32,854 nt of DNA from Candidatus Limihabitans stercoravium (GCA_018715495.1 DVLO01000025.1:1-32854), one strand, 5' to 3'. Positions 14,680-22,990 are shown, numbered from the stretch's first letter. Notes: a model not told the origin generated them from the letters alone. Made by a program: numbers and translations.

Positions 14680-15300
14680 TTACTGGTTATTTGTAGGATT
14701 TTTCAAGAAATATTCATTGTACTGTTGCATCCAGTAGTCTTTGTCAACGTCAATGCTTTTTACAACTCTGCATGGGTTACCTACAGCAATGCTGTTGTCG
14801 GGTATGTCGTGAGTAACTACTGATCCCGAACCGATTACGCAGTTGTTTCCTATTGTAACGCCGGGATTGATTGTACAGTTTCCGCCTATCCATACGTTGT
14901 CTCCAATCGTGATGGGATGTCCCAGTTCCAGACCGCTGTTGCGGACAAATGGGTCAGTGGGGTGAGTTGCCGTAAATATGTGTACGGAAGGAGCAAACAT
15001 TACGTTGTTGCCTATAGTAACCTTGTTTACGTCCAGTATAACGCAACCGAAGTTTGCGTAGAAGTTGTCGCCGACAAATATGTGGCATCCGTAGTCACAG
15101 GTAAAGTTCGGTTCGACAAAACAATTTTCGCCCATTTTACCCAGCAGTTGCTTTAAAATTTCGGTACGTTGTTCAATTTGTGTTTCGTCAGTATTGTTAA
15201 ACTGTCTGCACAGTTTTCTAGCCTTATTGCGCATTTCAGCAAGCTGGCTGTCTGCCGATTTATACAGCTTGCCGTCAAGCATGTTTGTCAGTTCTGACAT
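14680..15300 (-). CDS. Sugar O-acetyltransferase (maltose/galactoside acetyltransferase family)
   Basis: 206 residues of the LacA/Maa hexapeptide acyltransferase family, which transfers acetyl from acetyl-CoA to sugars. The N-terminal helical part (about 1-55) is the Mac domain; then comes a left-handed beta-helix of hexapeptide repeats (GDNVWIGGNCTINPGVTIG and similar) and the catalytic-His segment TATHPTD. Length is typical. The ribosome site CGGAGGT lies seven bases before ATG. The end of the ferredoxin terminator is only about 10 bases upstream of it, leaving no room for a separate promoter, so expression probably relies on read-through. Confidence 0.92.
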   Translation of the reverse strand: MSELTNMLDGKLYKSADSQLAEMRNKARKLCRQFNNTDETQIEQRTEILKQLLGKMGENCFVEPNFTCDYGCHIFVGDNFYANFGCVILDVNKVTIGNNVMFAPSVHIFTATHPTDPFVRNSGLELGHPITIGDNVWIGGNCTINPGVTIGNNCVIGSGSVVTHDIPDNSIAVGNPCRVVKSIDVDKDYWMQQYNEYFLKNPTNNQ

Positions 15301-15316
15301 GTTAACCTCCGAATAT

Positions 15317-15346
15317 GAAAAAAAGCCCGTAACAAAAGGTACGGGC
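15317..15346 (-). terminator. Terminator or attenuator between ferredoxin and acetyltransferase
   Basis: A 7-bp stem (15325-15331 with 15340-15346), an eight-base loop and a U-tract (15317-15324) on the minus strand. It sits between two co-oriented genes. Confidence 0.75.
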
Positions 15347-15360
15347 GAAAAAAAAATTGT

Positions 15361-15531
15361 TTACGCTTCTTCGATAGCGCCAACAGGGCATTGAGCTGCA
15401 CATGCTCCGCAATCAATGCAAGTATTAGCATCGATTTCGTATTTGCCGTCGCCTTCAGAAATAGCTTCTACGGGGCAAACACTTTGGCAAGCACCACATG
15501 CAATGCATTCGTTACTGATCTTGTGTGCCAT
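15361..15531 (-). CDS. 2[4Fe-4S] ferredoxin
   Basis: 56 residues, a clostridial-type bacterial ferredoxin that carries electrons through two [4Fe-4S] clusters in anaerobic metabolism. Both cluster motifs are present: CIACGACQSVCP (Cys9, 12, 15, 19) and CIDCGACAAQCP, in the symmetric two-half layout. The start has an AAAGGAG ribosome site nine bases upstream and a good promoter. It is followed by a terminator and then the acetyltransferase on the same strand. Confidence 0.95.
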   Translation of the reverse strand: MAHKISNECIACGACQSVCPVEAISEGDGKYEIDANTCIDCGACAAQCPVGAIEEA

Positions 15532-15565
15532 AACAAAATTCTCCTTTATTTTTTAGGATGGCTTT

Positions 15566-15594
15566 ATTATAAAACAAAGTTTAATGTTTGTCTA
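15566..15594 (-). promoter_or_regulatory. Promoter of the ferredoxin gene
   Basis: On the minus strand, TAGACA (15594-15589), a 17-base spacer and a perfect TATAAT (15571-15566). Confidence 0.72.
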
Positions 15595-15721
15595 CAATTT
15601 TGCAGTCATTGAAAAACAAATTTTACTGCCAAAGTAAAAACTTTTTCTTATTGAGTAGAAGTGTACTGCATCAGACAGGCATTGAAAAAAAAAGTGCAAT
15701 GTATTTGATTTCTTTATCTGT

Positions 15722-15910
15722 TTAGAGTGGTGGGCGTACTTGACGATCCGACGTGGGGAATGTAGAAGCTAACCTGCAAAAACACTGTGCGAAATAGAAA
15801 AATCACCGCCTTGGAAGGATTGCGTCACAGTGCTCATCAAGTCAGGTGTAATTGTCGTAATTGCCCATTGCATGGGAAATGTCGGCAAAAATGAGCCACA
15901 ATCTCATGAT
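15722..15910 (+). other. Unassigned intergenic region with possible RNA structure
   Basis: The 480-base gap between the ferredoxin and trmN6-like genes has no supported frame. It holds nested complementary segments: 15727-15735 with 15863-15871 (with G-U pairs), 15738-15743 with 15837-15842, and 15783-15789 with 15826-15832, which would make an elongated rod. Two later hairpins are possible: 15864-15868 with 15872-15876, and 15891-15895 with 15903-15907. The former competes with the outermost helix. No U-tract terminator and no strong promoter were found. I do not recognise a known RNA family. Confidence 0.3.
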
Positions 15911-15978
15911 AAGCTGTAAAAAGTAATCAACATTTACATTTAAATGTGTTCAATTTCGTAAGTTGCACCTTTAAATCG

Positions 15979-16007
15979 TTGTCAAATTCAGATATTTATT
16001 ATAAGAT
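15979..16007 (+). promoter_or_regulatory. Promoter of the trmN6/rsmI pair
   Basis: TTGTCA (15979-15984), a 17-base spacer and TAAGAT (16002-16007). The predicted start near 16014 abuts the ATG at 16015. An overlapping TATAAG (16000-16005) is an alternative -10 with a shorter spacer. Confidence 0.45.
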
Positions 16008-16014
16008 ATACATC

Positions 16015-16740
16015 ATGCTTATTAAAGAAAACGAACAACTTGAAGACCTTCAATACAACGGGCTTCAGATAATACAAAGTAAATCTGAGTACAGGTTTAC
16101 CACAGATGCGGTTTTACTTGCAAATTTTGTGAGAGATCTTAGCGGAAAAACATGTGTTGACCTTGGAACAGGCAGTGGGGTTATTGCTGTACTTGTAGCT
16201 ACCAAGAAAAATCCCAAGCACGTCTACGCAGTTGAACTGCAGCCGCAGTTGGCGGACATGGCTACACGCACTGTGCAGTACAACGGACTTGAGGAACGTG
16301 TTACCGTACTGTGTCAGGACATGCGTCAGGTGCGTCAGCAGATTGGTACTGTAGAGTGTGTAGTGTGCAATCCGCCTTACCGTCGTTGCGGCAGTGGTGA
16401 AAAGCAGCTTGCAGACAATCTTGCAATCTGCAGACATGAAGTGGCAATCACTTTGGAAGAAGTAATACAGACGGCATCGGGACTTCTCAACACCAACGGA
16501 ACACTGTACATGGTGCATCAGATGAGCCGTCTTGCGGAAATAATTTGTCTGTGTAATAAGCATAATATAAACGTCAAGCAAGTTTTGCCTGTGTGCTCAC
16601 GTAAGGGACAGGATCCCAACCTTGTGTTGATTAGGGCGGTCAAGTGCGGCAAGCAGGACTGCGTATTTCATCAACCTTTGCAGTTGTGGGAAGGAGACGT
16701 TGTTGCCAAGTTACAGCATTGCAATGCTAACAAGAGGTAA
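16015..16740 (+). CDS. tRNA1(Val) adenine-N6 methyltransferase-like protein (TrmN6/YabB family)
   Basis: 241 residues, a class I S-adenosylmethionine methyltransferase of the YfiC/TrmN6 family that modifies A37 of a valine tRNA. The cofactor motif DLGTGSGVIAV starts near residue 48, and the catalytic NPPY is at about 119-122. In Firmicutes the homologue (yabB) lies next to rsmI, as here. The frame opens at 15946, but ATG 16015 begins at the family's usual N-terminus. No ribosome site precedes it and the promoter abuts it. The Firmicutes homologue's exact tRNA target is less certain than in Escherichia coli. Confidence 0.85.
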   Translation: MLIKENEQLEDLQYNGLQIIQSKSEYRFTTDAVLLANFVRDLSGKTCVDLGTGSGVIAVLVATKKNPKHVYAVELQPQLADMATRTVQYNGLEERVTVLCQDMRQVRQQIGTVECVVCNPPYRRCGSGEKQLADNLAICRHEVAITLEEVIQTASGLLNTNGTLYMVHQMSRLAEIICLCNKHNINVKQVLPVCSRKGQDPNLVLIRAVKCGKQDCVFHQPLQLWEGDVVAKLQHCNANKR

Positions 16741-16742
16741 AT

Positions 16743-17540
16743 ATGGTATATTTTGTGGCGACGCCCATAGGTAACATGAAAGAAATAACTTTCAGAGCTG
16801 TTGAGGTGTTACAACAGGTGGAAGCAATTTTTTGTGAAGATACAAGACATTCGCTTCCACTTCTTAAAAAGTATGATATTGACAAACCGCTGTACAGTTA
16901 CCACAAGTACAACGAAAAGGGAAGTCTTGAATTTGTGTTGAGTCAGGCACAGACAAAGGATATTGCCGTCATCAGCGATGCGGGAATGCCCTGTGTAAGT
17001 GATCCGGGCAATCTTCTTGTCAACGCACTTCAGCAACAGGAAATACCTTATACGGTGGTGTCAGGTCCAAGTGCTTTTGTAAATGCATTTGTGTTGTCGG
17101 GATTTTCTACCCCCTTCACTTTTGCGGGATTTTTACCTGTCAAAACCATTGACCGAACACGCTACATCGAAGGATTAGATGCTTCTCACACATTGATATT
17201 CTACATGTCGGTGCACGACATCGAACGTGACAGAGATTTTCTGCTTGAAAAACTTGGCGACAGACGGGTGTGTTTAGTCAAGGAAATCAGTAAGCTGCAC
17301 GAACAGGCAAGGTTTTCCATGTTGTCGGAAATACAGCCTGATGACAAGGGTGAATTTGTACTGGTGGTTGAAGGAAAGCAACCAACAGCCAATTGGGAAA
17401 GTCTTGACCCGTTGCAACACGTAAACATGTTGATGGAGCAGGGTACAGACAAAAACACCGCAATCAAGACTGTAGCACGTCTGCGTGGTGTGTCTAAAAA
17501 TGAAATTTACCAATTGACGCTTGAAAAAAACAATCAATAG
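16743..17540 (+). CDS. rsmI: 16S rRNA (cytidine-1402 2'-O)-methyltransferase
   Basis: 265 residues of the tetrapyrrole-methylase-fold family. RsmI methylates the ribose of C1402 in the decoding centre of 16S rRNA. Diagnostic segments: VATPIGNM at the N-terminus, FCEDTRH near 30, SDAGMPCVSDPG near 78-90, GPSAFVNA near 110, and the RsmI C-terminal small domain. It follows the trmN6-like gene after two bases, with AAGAGG as ribosome site, so the two form an operon. The yazA gene often found between them in Bacilli is absent. No U-tailed terminator follows; only a short stem (17551-17567) lacking a T-run. Confidence 0.93.
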   Translation: MVYFVATPIGNMKEITFRAVEVLQQVEAIFCEDTRHSLPLLKKYDIDKPLYSYHKYNEKGSLEFVLSQAQTKDIAVISDAGMPCVSDPGNLLVNALQQQEIPYTVVSGPSAFVNAFVLSGFSTPFTFAGFLPVKTIDRTRYIEGLDASHTLIFYMSVHDIERDRDFLLEKLGDRRVCLVKEISKLHEQARFSMLSEIQPDDKGEFVLVVEGKQPTANWESLDPLQHVNMLMEQGTDKNTAIKTVARLRGVSKNEIYQLTLEKNNQ

Positions 17541-17615
17541 AGTGTATTGTCAGGTTGTCGAAACCTGAATATATGTATAACAAAGTCAAAATATTTTACA
17601 GTAATTTTACATTTT

Positions 17616-17650
17616 TAAAATTGTCACACGGATATGTGGGTGCTAGACTG
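17616..17650 (+). promoter_or_regulatory. Possible promoter of the giant prepilin-type gene
   Basis: TTGTCA (about 17620-17625), a 17-base spacer and TAGACT. The leader would be about 95 bases. Other weak TACAAT-like elements lie closer to the gene. Confidence 0.35.
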
Positions 17651-17749
17651 TAGTTAAATTTACGAGTGTAGTTTGTCTGTCAGTTAAACTGTACAATGGT
17701 GATACATATAAATACAAAAGAAAAATTTAGTAATAAAAGGAAGTTAGAA

Positions 17750-20700
17750 ATGTTAAAGAAAAGTAAAGCATTTACAATAACTGAACTGGTAATTGTAATA
17801 GCTGTCATTGCTATACTTGCAGCAGTAATGATCCCGACATTCAGCGGAGTTATTGAGTCTGCCAAGGTTAGCACGGATACGGCTAATGCCGGTATTCTCA
17901 GCACTGAGTTAAAGGTGGCGCTGATGAACAACGAAGAAACAATCACTGAGGCAAATGCTCACCGCCTTTTGAAAGAAGAATTCGCAGCCGGTAAGTCAGG
18001 CGGAATTGTTCCTCAGTCGGCAGGTTACGGTTACCACTTCGTATATAATTTCAACAACGGAACCATTGAAGTAAAGCACATCAGTGAAATTACCAAGTCT
18101 GCTACGCAGTCATTGAATGTCGGTAATGGTGGTGTTGATCTTTCCAATTGGGGGAATGTTCCGGAAACTTGTTTCCTGAACAACGGCTATTTCCTGCTTG
18201 ACACGGCAGGTTCGGCTTTGGCAGAAGTTGTCAACAACATTTACACAGTTGCAAGTGCATCGGATCTAACCGCAATTGCAACATCAGTTGTAAACAACCT
18301 GACAAAGGATTACGCAGCAGCGGGTCAACACATCAAGGCTTATCTTGACACAGTTGTGTTTATCGGAAATGGTGCCGATTTCACAACGGCAGCAGATAGA
18401 AGCGATGTCAAAAACGTTGTGTTTGTTTCGCAAGTTGAACAGATTACATCTGTTGTAAATACTGTCGGTGAATCGGCGGTAAAACAATCGGTTGCTGACT
18501 ACGACAATCCGGTTGCCACACTGAGCAGCGGCACTGTGGTGGAAATTCCTTCTTCTGTAAAGGAAATCAGTCGCAACGCACTGGTTTTCGCTGTTTCGGG
18601 AGAAGACAGCGCTCAACACAATGAACAAAGTATCCGATTGCACTTTGCGGCAGGTATTGACCAAGTAGTGCAAGGCCTTGACATTGGTTTTACTAACTGC
18701 GAATTTACTTTTGGCGACGACAAGATGATTTATCACCTTTCGGATGACGGCACGCAGATTCTTGACGAGGCAAATGAGGTTGTTGAAACACTTGAATCGC
18801 AGTATCCTGTTACCGATTTCGACATCAGGATTGTGGGAGTTGACAGTGAAGATGTATTGTCTGTTGCTCTGGATTCCTTTACAGACGGTATTGGCAGTTA
18901 CCAATTCGAAGCCGTAAACTTCATGAGCGGTGACAAGCCCTTTGCATCCAACACAAGCGTTAGGTGGAAAGTTGCATCTGATACATCAAGCAGCGCAAGT
19001 ATCACCCAAGACGGTTTGTTGACATTTACTAAACCCGGTGAAATTGTAGTAAAGGCAACATCACAAGAGAATGCGGAAGTATCTGCAATCTACACTGTGC
19101 GTGTCGGTGGGGTAATCAATACAAGCGGTATTGAATTTACAGGCATTGACGGAAATCTTCAAATCGTGGATGCTGTTACGTCCAAGATTACAATGATCAA
19201 CGGACAACCTGCTGTAATCAATTACACTGTTACGGTAAACACCAACTTTGAAATAGAGGGAATTGACAAGTCTTACACGGTAACTTCAAGTGCCGAAAAC
19301 GCTGTTGTCAATCAAGACGGAACAATTTCTGTAAACGGTGCGGGCAACTTCACAATCACATTGACATTCAATTCCTACCCCGACATTGTAGTAACTCACA
19401 ACTTCATTGTTGAGGAAAAGTTACAGTCGTTTGAATGTATCGCACAGGAATTGCCAAATATCGGTCGGTACCTGTACAAAGTGGGTAATCTCAACGCATT
19501 TGACATTACCAGACTGTGGCAGTTTACAGGACTTCACAAGGACGAAGGACTGAATGACAGCGACATCGAAATCAGTTACAACTTCATCAATGCCAAGGAC
19601 AATCAGACGCTTGACAGTACATGGTACACACTTGAAGGCAACATGTTGCAGTTCATCGACTTCCAAGGCGTTGTCCGCATTGAAATTACAGCAACGGCAG
19701 ACGGTGTTGAACTCAACCAGATTGTTGTTCCTTTAGAAGTGCTTGACGGTTACAATGTAACAACCGAAACTGAACTGTTCAACACGACAAACAATTCGTA
19801 CAACAAGATGATCTTGAATGATATCACATTGACACAGTATAGCTCTAACAGCACTTATGTGGTAAATGGTGAAACATTGTACGGTAACGGATATACTCTT
19901 GATGGTTCAGCAATCAACAGTGAAGGTGTTGCAATGAAATGGAATGCACTTGTCTCAGTCAATGATGCTGTTGTTGATAATGTCAGAATTATAGGCGATA
20001 CCTTCCCTGAAATTGCAACATACGATAAGCCATACGCAGGATACACACTTTACCTTGCAGGAAGTTATTGTGAAGTGTATAACTCATATTCCTATGGTTC
20101 AAGGGCAGCAGTTTATGTTTCAGCAGACAGTTATATCTATAACACCGTATTTGAAGGCGGTGTAATGGCAAACATTATACCTGCATGTTACAATCTAATT
20201 TTGGAAGATGTTGTTACTATACAAAATGTCGATAGTGATTCTCTGCCTGATGAAATTACAGAAGAAAATGCAAATCAGCTTGGGGTTGGTCTTGGCATAT
20301 TTGTTGATCAGGGAATAGCAAATGTAATTAAAATTACACTGAAAGGTGACTTCCGTCAATACAATTGGGTCGACACAGCTTTGGTTGAAAAAATTGATAG
20401 CACGTATAAACCAATTGCTGACAAAATTTTGAATGATGCCGATGAATTTAAACATGTTATCAATGGTAACACTTATGTGAATACAGGTATTGTATTTTAC
20501 GATAAAATTGAAGAAGATAAACTTGCTGAAAAAGTTGTGGATCAAAGATCAAACAAAGATACACTTCCTTACACGACTCGAAACTATACTGCATATTTAC
20601 CAATTTATGGAGAAGTGTCAGGCACAGTATATTCATTGTTTAATAACAATGATGCAATTACAGCAGGAAACATTGTAAATAGTACAACTGACAATAGGTT

Positions 20701-21526
20701 TGACAGTAATAGCTACAATCAACCAAGAACTTCGGTTCAAACAAAAGCGGTTGTAGACATCGAATTAGATGAAAGTTATAGCGTATTCAATACAGTTGTC
20801 AATGGTAAAACTTTGACTGTAGAATTGTCTGCGCAAAATGGCAAATTCACATTGTTGCCATCAATGTTTGTCGCAACGCACTACAATACAAACTTAAATA
20901 ACATAAAATTGTTGAATTCGGAAGGCGTTTCAGTAGATTCTATTGATTATACTGTAGGAAATAAGGGCGTAAATACTTTCAGTATTCAAGTCACATCTTC
21001 TCAAAACTTCGATATTCAGGGTAATTGGGTAGATCAACCACTTGTTTATACTTATCAATATGAATTAAAAGTAGAGCTAGGCGAGTATAGTGATGCAACA
21101 ATTGCGGTGACAGGCGATCAAGAACATTTTTATCATAGAGTCGGTTTTACAATTATATTTAAGGATTATTACGATTATCATACAGTTGCTAATATTTTCC
21201 AAGGATTAACTGTCACCGATTATAACGAAAATGGAGAAAGGGTTGTTGTATTTAATGGCGATACTTACGATTGGAATGCAAATGGTGAAAAATTGCCACA
21301 AGGATTTGAAATAAAAAGTTTCGACGGCGGACAAATGAATAATGATCATTTGTGGGAGTTTGTATTACGTGATAACAAGCTATATATTCAAAGTGCATAT
21401 GCTTCCGATAACAAGTGTAGTGAGAAAATGACAGTGGTATTGTCTTATAAAGGTTTTAATGGTAGAGAAGTTACTATTGAACTTTCGTACAACTTTACAA
21501 GCAGTACTGCTCATCAACATTGGTAA
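17750..21526 (+). CDS. Giant prepilin-type surface protein with Ig-like and beta-helix-like regions
   Basis: 1258 residues. The N-terminus is a textbook class-1 prepilin leader: MLKKSKA followed by FTITELVIVIAVIAILAA, with Glu at mature position 5 and a long hydrophobic helix. A prepilin peptidase would cut before Phe, and the helix would anchor the protein in the membrane or a pilus-like fibre. A short pseudopilin-like region follows (to about 120). Near 403-455 is a BIG2-type Ig-like domain (SASITQDGLLTFTKPGEIVV), then a second Ig-like unit (about 475-555). About 665-830 is rich in short repeated strands (GNGYTLDGSAI, DNVRIIG), suggesting a right-handed beta-helix. The C-terminal 430 residues are unassigned. 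ATG 17750 is chosen for its AAAGGAAG site; the frame opens at 17696. Pilins are usually 100-200 residues, so this is a large fusion. GC drops from about residue 700 on. Confidence 0.8.
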   Translation: MLKKSKAFTITELVIVIAVIAILAAVMIPTFSGVIESAKVSTDTANAGILSTELKVALMNNEETITEANAHRLLKEEFAAGKSGGIVPQSAGYGYHFVYNFNNGTIEVKHISEITKSATQSLNVGNGGVDLSNWGNVPETCFLNNGYFLLDTAGSALAEVVNNIYTVASASDLTAIATSVVNNLTKDYAAAGQHIKAYLDTVVFIGNGADFTTAADRSDVKNVVFVSQVEQITSVVNTVGESAVKQSVADYDNPVATLSSGTVVEIPSSVKEISRNALVFAVSGEDSAQHNEQSIRLHFAAGIDQVVQGLDIGFTNCEFTFGDDKMIYHLSDDGTQILDEANEVVETLESQYPVTDFDIRIVGVDSEDVLSVALDSFTDGIGSYQFEAVNFMSGDKPFASNTSVRWKVASDTSSSASITQDGLLTFTKPGEIVVKATSQENAEVSAIYTVRVGGVINTSGIEFTGIDGNLQIVDAVTSKITMINGQPAVINYTVTVNTNFEIEGIDKSYTVTSSAENAVVNQDGTISVNGAGNFTITLTFNSYPDIVVTHNFIVEEKLQSFECIAQELPNIGRYLYKVGNLNAFDITRLWQFTGLHKDEGLNDSDIEISYNFINAKDNQTLDSTWYTLEGNMLQFIDFQGVVRIEITATADGVELNQIVVPLEVLDGYNVTTETELFNTTNNSYNKMILNDITLTQYSSNSTYVVNGETLYGNGYTLDGSAINSEGVAMKWNALVSVNDAVVDNVRIIGDTFPEIATYDKPYAGYTLYLAGSYCEVYNSYSYGSRAAVYVSADSYIYNTVFEGGVMANIIPACYNLILEDVVTIQNVDSDSLPDEITEENANQLGVGLGIFVDQGIANVIKITLKGDFRQYNWVDTALVEKIDSTYKPIADKILNDADEFKHVINGNTYVNTGIVFYDKIEEDKLAEKVVDQRSNKDTLPYTTRNYTAYLPIYGEVSGTVYSLFNNNDAITAGNIVNSTTDNRFDSNSYNQPRTSVQTKAVVDIELDESYSVFNTVVNGKTLTVELSAQNGKFTLLPSMFVATHYNTNLNNIKLLNSEGVSVDSIDYTVGNKGVNTFSIQVTSSQNFDIQGNWVDQPLVYTYQYELKVELGEYSDATIAVTGDQEHFYHRVGFTIIFKDYYDYHTVANIFQGLTVTDYNENGERVVVFNGDTYDWNANGEKLPQGFEIKSFDGGQMNNDHLWEFVLRDNKLYIQSAYASDNKCSEKMTVVLSYKGFNGREVTIELSYNFTSSTAHQHW

Positions 21527-21530
21527 TAAA

Positions 21531-22130
21531 ATGAGAAAGAAAAAACTTATTATATTGATTGTATGCTTTGTAATTGTGCTTACTGTTGGCGGTGTTTTGC
21601 TTGCAAATTTCCTAATTGCCCAAAATAAGCCAATTGCAATAAAGATTGTTAGTATATCACACAAAAGCACATATTATATCGGAGAGCAATTGGATACTTC
21701 AAATTTACTGGTTGTCTTGATGTCTGAGAATAAGCAACTTCGCTACTTGTCTGGTGATGAATATACGGTAGAAGGCTTTGACAGTAGTAAGGCTGGAAGT
21801 GTAACATTGATAGTGCGTTACGGCGAATTTACAACGCAGTACACGGTGACAGTTAAGGAACTTCCACCTGAAAGGCCTTCCTACCTGTCACTTGAAATCT
21901 ACATCATGCCTACCAAGACCGTGTACAACATTGGCGAAAATCTAAATGTTGATGGTGGATACTTGAAAATAAACTACACTGACGGAACTTATGACATCGT
22001 TGAGCTGTTGTATTTGATGACCTACGGGTTTAGTTCGGATGTGGCAGGCACTGTGACAGTCAATGTTAAGTATCTCAACATGTACACATCGTTTGAAGTG
22101 ACGGTTGTTGATCCCGAACAATCTAATTAA
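21531..22130 (+). CDS. Membrane-anchored protein with two Ig-like (Big_3-type) domains
   Basis: 199 residues. A Lys-rich start and one membrane helix (about 5-29) are followed by two tandem Ig-like repeats, each with the Big_3-style pattern of a Y-x-I/L-G-E-x-L-x-V/T segment, then an aromatic-G or F-D/S-S-x-x-A-G-x-V-T-V core, and a final Y-T-V/F-E-V-T-V strand (about 40-115 and 120-195). The domain pattern is shared with cell-surface adhesins. It starts four bases after the stop of the giant gene with only a weak ribosome site, so it is probably translationally coupled and may be a partner of that protein. The first half shares the low GC of the upstream gene end; the second half returns to the local average. 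Confidence 0.78.
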   Translation: MRKKKLIILIVCFVIVLTVGGVLLANFLIAQNKPIAIKIVSISHKSTYYIGEQLDTSNLLVVLMSENKQLRYLSGDEYTVEGFDSSKAGSVTLIVRYGEFTTQYTVTVKELPPERPSYLSLEIYIMPTKTVYNIGENLNVDGGYLKINYTDGTYDIVELLYLMTYGFSSDVAGTVTVNVKYLNMYTSFEVTVVDPEQSN

Positions 22131-22138
22131 ATACTTTA

Positions 22139-22171
22139 ACACCGCTAGCTGCAGGCTAGCGGTGTTTTTGT
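22139..22171 (+). terminator. Terminator of the prepilin/Ig operon
   Basis: An 11-bp perfect stem (22139-22149 with 22155-22165), five-base loop and T5. Confidence 0.9.
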
Positions 22172-22302
22172 TTTGGCACAGTGGCTTGGTTTTTGGGGTT
22201 TCGCTGTGGTACAATGATTGTGCGTTCCATTAGGGGCGGAACGTCGGATAGTACGGGGCTGTATTCGTAATCTTAAATCCAACAAGGAGAGTATTTGAAG
22301 TT

Positions 22303-22953
22303 ATGGATATGGAAGTGTTTATCCGTTCGGTTTTGGACTTTATTGGCAAGAGCAACAATTTTTCTTACATTGCGTACTCTGTGGTAGTGTGCGTGTTGAC
22401 GGAAATTGTAAAGAAAATCTTTGTAAAAAAGGTTTCCGTGGACATTCTTCACAAGTTCGATGTGGCGGTGGTGTTGCCCTTTATCTTTGGCTTGATTTTG
22501 GCATTTGTGGACATGTTTGTTGCTGTAGGATTTTCCATCAACGCATCAATGGTGTACAGTGCAATTGTTGAAGGTTTGTCTGTTGGTGCATTTGCGACAC
22601 TGCTGTTTAAGTTCTGCAAGAGTTTGCAGGGCACAAGTCTGTCCAATCTTCTCAAAGACGATGTTTTCGGAATTTTTTACACGCAGATGTTGTATTTCGG
22701 TACTGCAAAACAGCAGATGCAGGAAGGAAAACTCAGTTTTTCGGAATTTTTGCAACAGGTGAGTCTTGTTGCAAGCAAGGCAGAGGAAATCTACACGACA
22801 AGCGAAACAGACGATGTCAAGCGTAACAAACTTGTGCAGTTGATGGGAGGCATTGTAAACAGTCAGACGATGGTGCAGGCGGTAAGCGCCATTCACAATG
22901 CGTTGATTGCTCATTACCAACAATCCAATACCGACAGCAAGACCGCATCCTGA
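22303..22953 (+). CDS. Unknown protein with membrane N-half and helical C-half
   Basis: 216 residues, family not recognised. Hydrophobic segments near 21-40, 54-77 and 80-105 suggest three membrane helices in the first half; the C-terminal half (about 110-216) is soluble and helix-rich with many Gln and Ser. An AAGGAGAG ribosome site lies 11 bases before the start. Upstream there is an extended -10 (TGGTACAAT, near 22208-22216) and, in the leader, a short inverted repeat (CGTTCC/GGAACG, 22224-22244). Two hairpins end the gene, the first overlapping the stop codon. It is monocistronic. The layout is like small phage-holin-type or scaffold proteins, but that is not supported further. Confidence 0.65.
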   Translation: MDMEVFIRSVLDFIGKSNNFSYIAYSVVVCVLTEIVKKIFVKKVSVDILHKFDVAVVLPFIFGLILAFVDMFVAVGFSINASMVYSAIVEGLSVGAFATLLFKFCKSLQGTSLSNLLKDDVFGIFYTQMLYFGTAKQQMQEGKLSFSEFLQQVSLVASKAEEIYTTSETDDVKRNKLVQLMGGIVNSQTMVQAVSAIHNALIAHYQQSNTDSKTAS

Positions 22954-22990
22954 TGCGGCAAGGGGGACAGGGTGTCCCCCTTTTTTTGTT
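22943..22990 (+). terminator. Double-hairpin terminator of the 216-residue gene
   Basis: A small stem (22943-22948 with 22953-22958) spans the stop codon, followed by a 9-bp stem (22961-22969 with 22973-22981) and a T-run. Confidence 0.85.

Noticed and set aside
15722-15910. T-box, B12, SAM or ZTP riboswitch, or SRP/tmRNA
   Set aside because: Looked for the family core motifs on both strands and did not find them; kept only as an unassigned fold.
17549-17570. Terminator after rsmI
   Set aside because: A six-pair stem is present but no T-run follows.
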